A DNA stretch of 64,000 bases from Acidobacteriota bacterium (GCA_021793405.1 JAJYSV010000008.1:1-64000); one strand, 5' to 3'; shown: positions 8,647 through 18,106, counted from the first letter of the stretch. The notes: generated from the sequence alone by a model not told the origin. Translations and numbers: made by a program.

Positions 8647-9675
8647 TCACCAGCGATAGATGGTCAGATCGTCCAGATACACGGTGGACGATCCACTTGA
8701 ACCAAGCCCGTCAACCTGGAAGTTGGTCAATAATGTTGGACCCCATCCGAGCGCGAAAGCTGACGGTACAGTAGCCCATATTGACTGTCGAACTCCATCC
8801 AACCACACATACTTATAGGTGACTGTGCCATAGTTGTTACGGGAATAGTTGATTTGAACATGATGCCACGTATACCTGCTCCAATTGCGTGGGTTGCACG
8901 CCGCGCCAGAGTGCGCCCAATGGTCTTTAGGTGCCTGAGGCGTTCCCAGGTTCTCCGTGTAATCCCACGTATTTGAGTAGCCGTCGCACTGGAACCCAAA
9001 GATCACAGTCTGGCCATTAGCCATGGTCTGATTCAAATCCATTTCCAGATTGGCGATATGAGTGACGGAATCCGTGAGGTACACCCACCCGTCGTACATA
9101 AAATTCGTGGAGGTCGTATCGTCGCCAAAAGACATGTGATACCGTTCGTCGCCATAGTTTGAGTAATTGGTCACAAACTCACGCGAAGAGCCGCTATGGA
9201 CCGGCGAGCCCACGAGACTCATATATCCGCTGGACCATCCACCCGAGCCGCCACCGTCATGGGTTGCTTGCCAGTTACTAAAAGTCTGGAGGCTGCTGAC
9301 GCTGACTGCATCCGAGGGAACAATGGAAGTGTTAGTTGCAGCATCGTTCGTGACACTCGTGACCGTGATCGTGACATCTGCGACGCATACAGCGCCCTTA
9401 TCGCCCCATGACTTGACATGCAACGTGTGCGTGCCGAGGGAAGCCGAGACCTTGGTGTTGATGGACGTGCTACCTTTCAAGATGGTTGTATCGCCGTAAT
9501 CGAACGAATAGCCCATGGAACTAATAGGTTGATACGAGCAGGCTGTGGCATAAGCCGTAAGCGTAAATGGCGAGCTAACACTCTCACCATTTTGAGGGCT
9601 ATTGATCGTAACACTTGCGAATGCAGTTGCTGTCGAGATGCAAAGTATCAGTAGGGAGTAGGAAAGAAATTTCAT
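8647..9675 (-). CDS. Secreted Ig-like/lectin-like protein (paralogue of the gene at 10330)
   Basis: A 342-residue protein from ATG 9675 (MKFLSYSLLILC), which begins a good signal peptide ending at FAS. Longer in-frame starts upstream would bury this signal and are rejected. An N-terminal Ig-like domain (VTINSPQNGESVSSPFTLTA) resembles the Bacterial Ig domains common in acidobacterial secreted proteins. A second domain of about 200 residues has a concanavalin/LamG-like beta pattern ending in VYLDDLTIYRW. That half aligns by eye with the C-terminal half of the lipoprotein at 10330-11442: both share F-x-YD, IWG/IFG-x-QC, W-D, HW-x-x-(S)G-x-x-C, W-N/S and LDG motifs. A carbohydrate-binding or adhesion role is inferred. 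Confidence 0.7.
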   Translation of the reverse strand: MKFLSYSLLILCISTATAFASVTINSPQNGESVSSPFTLTAYATACSYQPISSMGYSFDYGDTTILKGSTSINTKVSASLGTHTLHVKSWGDKGAVCVADVTITVTSVTNDAATNTSIVPSDAVSVSSLQTFSNWQATHDGGGSGGWSSGYMSLVGSPVHSGSSREFVTNYSNYGDERYHMSFGDDTTSTNFMYDGWVYLTDSVTHIANLEMDLNQTMANGQTVIFGFQCDGYSNTWDYTENLGTPQAPKDHWAHSGAACNPRNWSRYTWHHVQINYSRNNYGTVTYKYVWLDGVRQSIWATVPSAFALGWGPTLLTNFQVDGLGSSGSSTVYLDDLTIYRW

Positions 9676-10329
9676 CAAATTTGCCTCGGCACGGTTTGTC
9701 TCGAGTACGTGCATGTTGTGGTCCGCGTAGGGCTCCTGGCACTGCACAGTGTCAGTGGGGGGAACCGAGTATTTCGTTAGTCTCACAGGGCTGATCTGAG
9801 CGACGAGACGTGATGCGTCTGGCAAGAACCCAACAACCTCTTTTTATCTGCCTCGCGAGATGCGAAGACATGCAACACAACTAGGGGCCGAAGTCTGACT
9901 CAAGTGCAATCGTAGTTCGGGCAGAGCCTGCGTTCGGCTTTTCCGCGGTGCTAAGGTTAGTCGCTCAACATCTCAACTTGAGATGTTGAATTCGGCACCA
10001 TGCGGCAGAAAATATGCAAGTGATTTCTAGATGGATAATACACAATTCTTCCAGCTTGGAAAGCCCTTATTTGGCAAATTGTGAAATAAATTGTGGATCA
10101 CAGGCATCCTTTTAGCGAGCTGTGTAAATTGTGCATGAATCCAGAAAGAAATGCCCGGGGGTGCTGGAAGAATTTGCACGCTGTCTGGCGCCAAAGCTCG
10201 GCGATGGCAGACCCACGAGCGGCTGCTAGATGCATCTCGGAAGCGATCATATCGCGTGGAAATTCTATTATTTTATGTACGACGGCAGCCGCGTGCTTGA
10301 GCAATCATCATGTCTGTACGGGCTGCGAC
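9676..10329. other. 654-base intergenic region between the two lectin-like genes
   Basis: No supported gene was found; the short frames here have no recognisable product. It holds the promoter side of the 8647-9675 gene and a perfect 25-base palindrome at 9965-9989. The stretch from about 10020 to 10100 is relatively AT-rich. Confidence 0.5.
9965..9989. promoter_or_regulatory. Perfect 25-base palindrome, operator candidate
   Basis: Two 12-base arms (left arm TCAACATCTCAA, right arm its exact reverse complement) surround a single central C. The site is about 290 bases upstream of the start codon of the 8647-9675 gene. Its length and perfect symmetry are typical of dimeric repressor operators. 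A hairpin or factor-independent role cannot be excluded. Confidence 0.5.
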
Positions 10330-11442
10330 TCACCAGTATGTAAGGCTGAAATTATCCAGGTACGTGGTATTCGCATCCGGTTTGGAATCTCCATCCATCT
10401 GGTAGTTAACTGTGACTCCCCACCATGTGGAGTCGGCGGTTCCTGGAGGATAGGTCTTATCCAGTGTGTAAGTGGTCCCATCCAGTTCTATAGATTGATA
10501 CAGGAGCGTGTTATCTGACTCCCTTTGCGCATGAATGGTCAGGTGGTTCCATCCATTCACGAAGTTGCATGGAATGCCTGCGGAGATCCAATGTTTATTG
10601 GCGTTGTCCCAGATATCCCAGTCTTTGTCGCCAAGATAGTTGCATTGAGTCCCCCATATCATCCCTATGCCGTTCATGTACATGCTGATATCGAACTCCA
10701 GCACCTGGGTAATCGAGGCGTCTGTCACATAGAAGTCTACGTCGTAAATGAAGTTATTCAAGGTCGGCAGGAGCGTGTGATCGGCATCTCTCAACTGCGG
10801 TGAATTTGTTCCCATGAGTTGTGCCGAGAACAGCGCATCCCCATATGACTTCGTGCCATCAATAATAAACTGCGTTGCGTCGTTGCTCAGGGAGGGTAAG
10901 GTGATCCCATACTGCATCGACCAGGCATAGCCATTGCAAGGGGATGGACTGCAATCTACGTAGTTCGGTGCCCCCTGTCCCCAGGATTTCCAGTTTCCAG
11001 AAGCTGTCTGAATATCGGAGATTACAGTTCCTACGGTTCCAGATCCTCCGACAGTTCCGGATGTGCTGCCTGTCCCTGAAGTACCAGAAGTGCCGCCGGT
11101 TCCAGCAGTTTCGGTCGTCCCGGAACTACCACTTGTTGCGGATGTGCCGCTTGTCTCTGAAGTGCCAGAGGTGCCGCCGGTAATAGTTCCGGTCGTCCCA
11201 GAACTGCCATTTGTTGCGGATGTGCTGCTTGTCCCTGAAGTTCCAGAAGTGCTGCTACTGTCAGAAGTTCCGGTCGTCCCAGAACTGCCACTTGTTCCAG
11301 ACGTTCCACTCATCCCTGAACTTCCGCTGGTTCCGGCAGTGGAGGAGGACGGATACGCCAGTGGGTTGGAAGGTCCGCCTCCGCACCCAGCAAGGAAAAT
11401 AGGAACAGCAAGACCCGCGAACACTGCTATCAGTCGCATCAT
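10330..11442 (-). CDS. Lipoprotein with Gly-Thr-Ser stalk and lectin-like domain
   Basis: A 370-residue protein from ATG 11442. The signal peptide ends in the lipobox LAGC with Cys20, followed by GGG, indicating a lipid-anchored envelope protein. Residues about 28-140 are a low-complexity stalk made of imperfect SGTSGT/SGSSGT units; the DNA at about 11030-11335 is correspondingly repetitive. The C-terminal 220 residues form a beta-rich domain (FIYDVDFYVTDA, IWGTQCNYLG, HWISAGIPC, TYLDNFSLTYW) homologous to the neighbouring secreted protein at 8647-9675. The stalk would project the domain from the cell surface. A ligand is unknown; carbohydrate binding is inferred from the fold pattern. Confidence 0.75.
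   Translation of the reverse strand: MMRLIAVFAGLAVPIFLAGCGGGPSNPLAYPSSSTAGTSGSSGMSGTSGTSGSSGTTGTSDSSSTSGTSGTSSTSATNGSSGTTGTITGGTSGTSETSGTSATSGSSGTTETAGTGGTSGTSGTGSTSGTVGGSGTVGTVISDIQTASGNWKSWGQGAPNYVDCSPSPCNGYAWSMQYGITLPSLSNDATQFIIDGTKSYGDALFSAQLMGTNSPQLRDADHTLLPTLNNFIYDVDFYVTDASITQVLEFDISMYMNGIGMIWGTQCNYLGDKDWDIWDNANKHWISAGIPCNFVNGWNHLTIHAQRESDNTLLYQSIELDGTTYTLDKTYPPGTADSTWWGVTVNYQMDGDSKPDANTTYLDNFSLTYW
11031..11335. repeat. Degenerate tandem repeat encoding the Gly-Thr-Ser stalk
   Basis: The plus strand shows many copies of a short unit around GTTCCAGAAGT / GTCCCAGAACT, interleaved with CTTGTTGCGGATGT-like units. These encode the SGTSGT stalk on the minus strand. Copies vary mainly at codon level. 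Such tracts expand or contract by slippage, so stalk length may vary between strains. Confidence 0.7.
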
Positions 11443-12086
11443 ATTCCGCCTAGCCCAGGACCGGACTAGCGGTTTTTGCAGTAGACAACGAGGGCGTTTG
11501 TTTCTGATCACTACCTTGGGGCGGTGCTCGCGCCATTGACTCCACTCAGGGCAGGCTACGGTACGGTCAACGGACAGACGAGCCCAAACGTACCGGGAGA
11601 TTACCGGTCCAAACAGACAAGAAAGTACCTTAAAGCGATCCATAGATCCTCTCGTGGAGGTTTCGCTGAGCCATGAACACGCGCGGAAAAGTACCGGTGA
11701 GGATGGATCGAGGCAGTCTGAAAATTGTTTGGTGACTCATAGTACCCTATAAACTGAACAACAGTACCCACAAAAAATGGTTACCAAAGTCCATAACGTA
11801 ACTGTTTAGGCATTAAATATTTTGAAGGGAAGAAGCGAAAGGGGACGGTACCAGAGCGAAATATCGTAGATGTCCGGCCTTCACGGGGCTGAAGGGGAGG
11901 CTCCAGCATCAGAAACGAAGGGGGGACGATGCCAGGTTTGCTGGAGCATTTCTTTTGCCGGCTGCGGCAAGGTGGAGAAGGTGGATGCCAACTATTCGGT
12001 GAATCGGGTATCTTCAGGTTATCTTCAGCCATGATCCATACAAATGAGCTATGTGCTTTCTCGCCACGGTTCATCACAGCCCAACG
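11443..12086. other. 644-base divergent intergenic region (lipoprotein / RND operon)
   Basis: No gene is supported here. It must contain the promoters of the lipoprotein (minus strand) and the efflux operon (plus strand). Visible sites are two AGTACCC copies exactly 22 bases apart (11741 and 11763) and a GGTTACC at 11779-11785, followed by GTAAC near 11797. An AT-rich stretch around 11815 could hold a -10 element. Confidence 0.5.
11741..11801. promoter_or_regulatory. AGTACCC direct repeats and GGTTACC motif
   Basis: AGTACCC occurs at 11741-11747 and 11763-11769, a spacing of 22 bases (two helical turns), which suits a regulator binding the same DNA face twice. GGTTACC follows at 11779-11785 and GTAAC near 11797-11801. 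The target gene and regulator are not identified. Confidence 0.35.
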
Positions 12087-13532
12087 ATGAGCCAGTCGCG
12101 GACCCAAGGAAATCCTCGCCCGAAGACATGGTCGGCAATGTTGCTCTTGCTGGGGCTGGCAATGTGCTGGCATCGATGTGAGGGCCAGGTTCTCGTGCAG
12201 GCGCCGATGCCTGCAGCCGATGGATCGCAAACTGCTTCAGCGCTGGAGACCTCGCAGCCGGCCGCGACGACTGCCGGTGCTCCCGCCGCCATTACGCTAC
12301 AGGAGGCAATCGATCGAGCGAGTCGTTATTACGCGCAATACAGAGCCGCAGTGACGAACGCCGAACTTGCCAAGCAGGACCGTCTGCAGGCTCGAGCCTC
12401 GCTGCTTCCGTCACTCAGCTATACCCAGCAATATCTGAACACGCAAGGGAACGGTGTTATCCCAACTGGGCGTTTCGTTACTAATGACGGCGTCCACGTG
12501 TACCGGGCATGGGGCGTGTTTCACCAGGACATGCCGGCAGGCTTCTTTACGCTGGCACCGTATCGACGCGCCGAAGCGGCCGATGCTTTTGCCCAGGCAC
12601 AGGCCGAAATCGCGAGACGAGGGCTGACGGTGACGGTGACGACTCTTTATTACAACGTCATCGTTGCGCAACGCGAAAATGTCAGCGCCCAGCAAAACCT
12701 AGATTCTGCGACCGAATTTCTGACGACGACGAAAGAACTGGAGAAGGGCGGAGAAATTCCTCACGCCGATGTTGTGAAGGCGCAGCTACAGTTCGATCAG
12801 GAGAAGATCGCGCTTCAGGAAGCGCAATTGGCGATGGCGCGGGCGCATCTGGCGCTGGCTGTTCTGCTGTCGCCAGTTCTGGATGAAAATTTCACGACCA
12901 TCGATGATCTTGACAATCCTCCAGCACTGCCTTCAGTGGATCAGGTGGATACACTGGCCGAACATGCCAACCCGTACGTGCGCTCGGCCATGGCTGCGCT
13001 GAAACAGGCGAACGTGGATGTGTCGATCGCCCGGGCTGGTTTTTTCCCGACCTTCACAATCGATGCGGACTATGGCATTGAGGCCAACGCGTTCGCACTG
13101 CACAGCAGGGTAGCAGCCTTTCCAGAAAAGGGAGTTCTGCCAAATCTAGGGTATTTCCTAACCGCAGGCATGAATATTCCAATCTGGAACTGGGGCTCAA
13201 CGGAAAGCAAGTTGCGCCAGGCAAAATACCGGCGTCAGCAAGCGCAGGTGGAATTGTCGCAAGCGCAACGGGAGGCGCTCAGCAATTTGAGCGCGTACTA
13301 TAACGAGGCCAAGGTCGCCCGCTCGGAGCTTGCGACCCTGCAACAGGACAAGAATCTTGCTTCCGATTCTCTCCGCCTGACAAAGTTGCAGTATAAGGCG
13401 GGGGATGCGATTGAGCTTGAAGTGTTGAGTGCGCAAACAGCGCTTTCTTCCGCGAAGAATGCATTGGATATGGGAGAGGCCCGTTATCGAGTCGCTCTGG
13501 CAACGCTGCAGACCATGACAGGAGAGTTTTAA
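12087..13532 (+). CDS. TolC-family outer-membrane efflux channel
   Basis: About 481 residues from ATG 12087; an ATG at 12051 would add 12 residues, and neither has a strong ribosome-binding site. A signal peptide (AMLLLLGLAMCWHRCEG) precedes the mature protein. The two-fold repeated OEP architecture is visible. Each half has a long coiled-coil helix (for example NAELAKQDRLQARASLLPSL and QANVDVSIARAGFFPTF) with conserved A-R-A-x-x-x-P residues before the membrane strand. The product should form a trimeric outer-membrane duct for the RND pump encoded downstream. Its stop overlaps the adaptor start by one base (TAATG), indicating translational coupling. Confidence 0.9.
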   Translation: MSQSRTQGNPRPKTWSAMLLLLGLAMCWHRCEGQVLVQAPMPAADGSQTASALETSQPAATTAGAPAAITLQEAIDRASRYYAQYRAAVTNAELAKQDRLQARASLLPSLSYTQQYLNTQGNGVIPTGRFVTNDGVHVYRAWGVFHQDMPAGFFTLAPYRRAEAADAFAQAQAEIARRGLTVTVTTLYYNVIVAQRENVSAQQNLDSATEFLTTTKELEKGGEIPHADVVKAQLQFDQEKIALQEAQLAMARAHLALAVLLSPVLDENFTTIDDLDNPPALPSVDQVDTLAEHANPYVRSAMAALKQANVDVSIARAGFFPTFTIDADYGIEANAFALHSRVAAFPEKGVLPNLGYFLTAGMNIPIWNWGSTESKLRQAKYRRQQAQVELSQAQREALSNLSAYYNEAKVARSELATLQQDKNLASDSLRLTKLQYKAGDAIELEVLSAQTALSSAKNALDMGEARYRVALATLQTMTGEF

Positions 13533-14875
13533 TGCATCGGGTGAAGGAAGCGGGATGTCTCGGACTGGCCGCTCGTAGGGGCTCGGGAGCGGATCGAGTG
13601 CGCTCTCGGGTTTTCTCATTCGGTGTGGCGACGATCGTGGCGTCGGCACTGATGGCGATGTCGTTCGGGTGCAGCAGTGGCAATACGGTGCCGCCACCGG
13701 AGGCGGTTGTAAGTGTCGAGACGGTGACTGTGAAGGCGCAAAGTATCGCCAATGTTGTGTCTGCTGAGGGCGTCTTGTATCCCGTCCATCAGGCTTCCAT
13801 CTCTCCGAAAATTACAGCGCCGGTACGCAGGTTCTATGTGCAGCGTGGCGACAAGGTTCATCGTGGGGAGCTGCTGGCGGTGCTGGAGAATAAGGATCTC
13901 GCCGCTGCCGCTATGTCGGCGCAAGGTGGCTACGATCAAGCGCAGGCGACGTATGCTTCGACGACTTCGTCAGCGTTGCCGGAAGAAATTCAGACAGCGA
14001 ATCTGAACTTGGTGAATACCAAGGCTACCCTGGCGGCCCAGCAGAAGCTGTACGACAGCGAGAACAAGCTGTACCAGCAGGGCGCGATTGCGCGCAAGCA
14101 ATTGGATGCGACGAAAGTCGCGCTGACAGCGGCTCAGAGCGCGTACGAGACAGCGGAGAAACACTTGCAAAACCTGCAAGCAGCTGGAATGTCGCAGCAG
14201 AAGAAAGCGGCGCAAGGGCAACTTGAAACGGCGCATGGACAATATCTGGGAGCGGCGGCGCAATTGGGATATACCGAAATCTGCAGCCCGATTGATGGCG
14301 TTGTTGCAAGTCGCGCTGTCTATCCCGGTGACATTGCGCCGGCAGGGACGCCGCTGCTGATTGTGATTGACACGTCGAAGGTTGTGGTGCAGCTACATAT
14401 TCCGCAACTACAGTCGGAGTTGTTGCGAATGGGCCAGAAAGCTACGATTCGGGTTCCTGGCCTCGACAAAGATGTTCCTGCCAAGGTGACCGTGCTAAGT
14501 CCTGCGCTCGATCCCAACAGCACGACAGAAGAAGTGTGGGTGGAGGCGGACAATCCGAAGGGCGAACTGAAACCTGGAACGACGGCACAAGTTTCGATCA
14601 CGGCGAAAACTGTCGCGAACGCGCTGGTGATTCCCGCTGCTGCGATATTGGCGGGAGCAAACGGGCCAACGTCCGTAATGGTGGTGAAGTCGGATGGCCG
14701 CGCCTATTCGCAAAACGTGAAAACGGGGATTCAGCAGGGCAACTTGATCCAGATTGTGAACGGGCTTGAGCCGGGCGAGCAGGTGATCGTCAGCGGCCAG
14801 TATGGATTGCCCGACAAGACAAAAGTGAAGGTCACGCCAGTCAGCGCCAACGCTGATACGAAGACAGGGGCATAG
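13532..14875 (+). CDS. RND efflux periplasmic adaptor (membrane fusion protein), probable lipoprotein
   Basis: 447 residues. The N-terminus carries a signal-like hydrophobic stretch ending in AMSFGCSSGN, so Cys at about residue 47 may be lipidated. The biotinyl-lipoyl-like halves (ISPKITAPVRRFYVQRGDKVHRGELLAVLENKDL and TEICSPIDGVVASRAVYPGDI in the two flanks) enclose a long alpha-helical hairpin rich in Gln, Ala and Lys. The beta-barrel and membrane-proximal domains follow. The family connects an RND pump to a TolC-type channel. It is coupled by a one-base overlap to the upstream channel gene and lies six bases from the pump gene. Confidence 0.92.
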   Translation: MHRVKEAGCLGLAARRGSGADRVRSRVFSFGVATIVASALMAMSFGCSSGNTVPPPEAVVSVETVTVKAQSIANVVSAEGVLYPVHQASISPKITAPVRRFYVQRGDKVHRGELLAVLENKDLAAAAMSAQGGYDQAQATYASTTSSALPEEIQTANLNLVNTKATLAAQQKLYDSENKLYQQGAIARKQLDATKVALTAAQSAYETAEKHLQNLQAAGMSQQKKAAQGQLETAHGQYLGAAAQLGYTEICSPIDGVVASRAVYPGDIAPAGTPLLIVIDTSKVVVQLHIPQLQSELLRMGQKATIRVPGLDKDVPAKVTVLSPALDPNSTTEEVWVEADNPKGELKPGTTAQVSITAKTVANALVIPAAAILAGANGPTSVMVVKSDGRAYSQNVKTGIQQGNLIQIVNGLEPGEQVIVSGQYGLPDKTKVKVTPVSANADTKTGA

Positions 14876-14881
14876 AAGTCG

Positions 14882-17800
14882 ATGGCGGATATTCCTTCGA
14901 AGGCGCCCGATCCAGAGCAGCGACCGGAGACGGACGCGCAAAGTGGCGTGCAGCCCCAGCGCGAAATAAACCCGCGTGCGGTGGGCGATGAAGAGAAGCC
15001 TGCCTGGTTCGTCACCTATTCAAAGGCTGTGATCTCGGTGATTGTCGCGTTGTCGCTGGGGGGAGCGATCATGGCATTGAGCATTCCCATCGCTGTATTT
15101 CCCACGACAAATTTTCCGCGGGTGCTGATTGCTATCGACAACGGTGTGATGCCGATCGATCAGATGCTGGTCACGATTACGCGTCCCATTGAAGAAGCCG
15201 TGAACAGCGTGCAGGGATTGCAGACGGTACGGTCGATCACCAGCCGTGGCACGGCGGAAGTAGACCTGTTTTTCGACTGGAAAGTCGACATGTTCCAGAC
15301 GTTGCAGCGGGTGAATTCTGCAATGGCTGCAGTTCAAACCTCGCTGCCACCCACGGCGAGAATTGAAGCGACGCGCCTGCGCTTCTCCAGCTTTCCTATT
15401 CTTGGATTTGGTCTGACGTCCAGTACGATGCCGGCGACCAGGCTGTGGGAAGTGGCGACATACGACATGAAGCCGCGCTTGAACCGCGTGAACGGCGTCG
15501 CTACAGTGCTGGTCCAGGGCGGGGAAGTGCCGGAATTCCACATTATTCCCGATCCGGCAAAACTGCTGCGGACCTCAGTGACGGTGACAGAAATTTTGGA
15601 TGCAGTGCGCAGGACGAACCTGGTCGAATCTCCCGGGCTGATTTCAGAACATCACAACCTGGTGCTGGACCTAGTCGATAGCCAGGTGCATGATCCCAGC
15701 GAAATCGCCAATATCGTCATCAGGAACACCTCTGCGGGTGTGCCTGTTCACATTGGCGATGTTGCCCAGGTGAAAGCTGGCGTCAAGCCTGTTTACACGG
15801 TGGTTACGGCAGACGGCAAACCTGGCGTGCTGCTGAGCATCAATCGTCAGCCGGGAACTAATACGGTGGCGGTGGCGGATGGAGTGTACGCGGAGCTGGC
15901 GCAGATCAGAAAAAATCTTCCGCCCGGAATTGACATCTCTGTGTACTACGACCAGGCGCAGTTGGTGAAAGAAGCCATTGCCAGCGTCCGCGACGCCATC
16001 CTGATCGGCATCGTTCTTTCGTGCATTGTGCTGATCGTTTTTCTGCGGGACTGGGGAAGCTCGCTGGTGGCGGGGATGGTCATTCCGGTGACGATCGCGC
16101 TGACATTCGTCGTGCTGAAGCTGCTGGGACAAACCTTCAATCTGATGACCCTGGGTGGACTGGCGGCCGCTGTAGGCCTGGTGATTGACGACGCCATCGT
16201 GGTGGTGGAGAACGTCGTCCTGCACCGCGATGCGGGTCAGGGAAGAATGCAGGCGGTTCAAAGCGCGCTGAGCGAGCTGAAGGTGCCGCTGGTGGGCTCG
16301 ACGCTGACGCCGGTAGTGATTTTTCTGCCGCTGATTCTCATCGCTGGCGTCACGGGAACTTTCTTCCGCGCGTTGGCGATTACGATGGGCTCCGCCCTGA
16401 TCTCGTCGCTGTTTCTGGCCCTGACGTGGACACCGACGCTGAGTCAATATTTTGTTCGGCGCAAGGACACGGTGCGACCATCGGATCGGATCGGCACGTT
16501 CGCTTCGCATGAGGATGAAACTCGACGGATGATGGAAGCCGAAGAGGCCAGCATCAGCGGTTTCATGAAGCGAATTATTGGTGCCTATGAGCGACTGCTG
16601 ACAGTTGTTCTGGCGCGACCGTTGTGGCTGGCCGTTTTCGCCGTGGTATTGATTGTGATTTCTTACTTCTCGTATTCCTCCCTCGGTTCCGATCTGTTGC
16701 CGAAAATGGATGAAGGCGCTTTTACGGTGGACTACATTATGCCGCCCGGAAGCTCTTTGGCGGAGACAGACCGTGTGGTCGGCCACGTCGTCCAGATCAT
16801 TCGCTCCATCCCGGAGGTGAAGGCAACTTCGCGCCGTACGGGACTGCAACTGGGTTTGGCCGCAGTAACAGAAGCAAACACCGGGGATATTTCGGTGAAC
16901 CTGAAAAGTCATCGCAGCCGCGATATATACGCCATCATGGACGAGGTGCAGGATAAGGTCAGTCGAGCGGAACCGGCGCTGGATATCGACCTGCATCAGA
17001 CGCTGGAGGACATGATCGGCGATCTGACGAATGCGCCGCAGCCAGTCGACATCAAGTTGTTCAGCGAAGATCCGAATCTGCTGCGACATTGGGCACCGAT
17101 CGTCGCCGATAAAATCTCGAATGTTCCGGGAGTGGTGGGAGTATTGAACGGAATCGATGACACCATCAGCAGTCCGGAGACGGTGTATCACATTCAACCG
17201 TCCGTGACCGCGACCAGCGGGTTCACTCCAGAAGAGGTGGCGACGAATGCAACTGCGTTGCTGCAGGGCGAGACGGCACCAACGCCATTGGTGGTGAACA
17301 ATCGCGCGTATAACATCCGTGTTCGCTTTCCGGAGCAGAATCGCGCTTCGCCGCAAGCGATGGACAACACAATATTGGTCAGCTCCGCGGGAACGACAGC
17401 GACACTGGGTGCGCTGGCGACGGTGCAAAATCTTCCTGGGCAGACAGAGATTCTGCGCGAGAACCTGCAACGGCTGGTAGAGGTTTCCGCGCGCCTGCAG
17501 GGGACAAGCTTGGGGCAGGCGATTGTCGGCGTAAAAAAAGCGGTGGCGTCGCTGAACCTGCCACCGCAGATTCGAGTGGAATATGGCGGGACGTACGCGA
17601 CACAGCAGCAGTCCTTTCACGACTTGCTGATGGTGCTGTTTGCGGGGCTGCTACTGGTATTTCTGGTGCTGCTGTTTGAGTTCCGATCCTTTTCCGCTCC
17701 GGTGTCCATTCTGGCGTCGGCGGTACTGTCTACATCGGGAGTGTTTCTCGCGCTGATGATTACCGGAACCGACTTCAACATTTCCTCTTTCATGGGATTG

Positions 17801-18106
17801 ATCATGGTGGTGGGCATTGTTGCGAAGAATGGAATTTTGCTGCTGGATGCTGATGTGAAATTTCGCGCGCTGGGCATGTCTCCGAAGGATGCCATGATCC
17901 AGGCGGGTCGCAGGCGGTTGCGGCCGATCATGATGACAGCGGTCGCCGCGGTAGCGGGAATGTTCCCGCTAGCCCTGGCCCTGGGCGCCGGGTCGCAGAT
18001 GCTGCAGCCGTTGGCGATCGCTGTGATCGGCGGCATTCTCATTTCCATGGTGCTGTCGCTGGTCATCACTCCAGCGGTGCACTATTACATGACCGGAAAG
18101 GGCTAG
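14882..18106 (+). CDS. RND-family efflux pump (AcrB/CusA-like permease)
   Basis: A 1,074-residue inner-membrane proton-drug or proton-metal antiporter. Length, the duplicated 6-helix plus large periplasmic loop layout, and the TM4 sequence GLVIDDAIVVVENV with the paired proton-relay aspartates identify the family. The N-terminal helix is followed by PTTNFPRVLIAIDNG, similar to the FPxxxxP-x-V-x-V region of AcrB and CusA types. The second half ends in FMGLIMVVGIVAKNGILLLD. It cannot be sorted confidently between hydrophobic-compound and heavy-metal pumps: no methionine-rich or metal-site motif stands out. No dedicated regulator adjoins the operon. Confidence 0.92.
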   Translation: MADIPSKAPDPEQRPETDAQSGVQPQREINPRAVGDEEKPAWFVTYSKAVISVIVALSLGGAIMALSIPIAVFPTTNFPRVLIAIDNGVMPIDQMLVTITRPIEEAVNSVQGLQTVRSITSRGTAEVDLFFDWKVDMFQTLQRVNSAMAAVQTSLPPTARIEATRLRFSSFPILGFGLTSSTMPATRLWEVATYDMKPRLNRVNGVATVLVQGGEVPEFHIIPDPAKLLRTSVTVTEILDAVRRTNLVESPGLISEHHNLVLDLVDSQVHDPSEIANIVIRNTSAGVPVHIGDVAQVKAGVKPVYTVVTADGKPGVLLSINRQPGTNTVAVADGVYAELAQIRKNLPPGIDISVYYDQAQLVKEAIASVRDAILIGIVLSCIVLIVFLRDWGSSLVAGMVIPVTIALTFVVLKLLGQTFNLMTLGGLAAAVGLVIDDAIVVVENVVLHRDAGQGRMQAVQSALSELKVPLVGSTLTPVVIFLPLILIAGVTGTFFRALAITMGSALISSLFLALTWTPTLSQYFVRRKDTVRPSDRIGTFASHEDETRRMMEAEEASISGFMKRIIGAYERLLTVVLARPLWLAVFAVVLIVISYFSYSSLGSDLLPKMDEGAFTVDYIMPPGSSLAETDRVVGHVVQIIRSIPEVKATSRRTGLQLGLAAVTEANTGDISVNLKSHRSRDIYAIMDEVQDKVSRAEPALDIDLHQTLEDMIGDLTNAPQPVDIKLFSEDPNLLRHWAPIVADKISNVPGVVGVLNGIDDTISSPETVYHIQPSVTATSGFTPEEVATNATALLQGETAPTPLVVNNRAYNIRVRFPEQNRASPQAMDNTILVSSAGTTATLGALATVQNLPGQTEILRENLQRLVEVSARLQGTSLGQAIVGVKKAVASLNLPPQIRVEYGGTYATQQQSFHDLLMVLFAGLLLVFLVLLFEFRSFSAPVSILASAVLSTSGVFLALMITGTDFNISSFMGLIMVVGIVAKNGILLLDADVKFRALGMSPKDAMIQAGRRRLRPIMMTAVAAVAGMFPLALALGAGSQMLQPLAIAVIGGILISMVLSLVITPAVHYYMTGKG

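Noticed and set aside
8431-8700. 89-codon frame after the kinase-like gene
   Set aside because: It starts at the kinase stop but runs into the oppositely oriented lectin-like gene, and its composition is atypical for a protein of this genome.
10093-10518. 141-codon plus-strand frame
   Set aside because: Cys-rich random-like sequence that enters the lipoprotein gene in antisense; no ribosome-binding site.
11031-11335. Possible CRISPR-like or minisatellite array
   Set aside because: The units are degenerate, adjacent without unique spacers, and stay in frame as the stalk of a lipoprotein.
11063-11539. 158-codon Val/Pro-rich frame on the plus strand
   Set aside because: It only reflects the antisense of the Gly-Thr-Ser repeat of the lipoprotein gene.
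15671-17620. 649-codon open frame on the minus strand
   Set aside because: It lies wholly antisense to the RND pump gene, is unusually rich in Arg, His and Gln, and matches no family. It is a by-product of GC-rich codon use.
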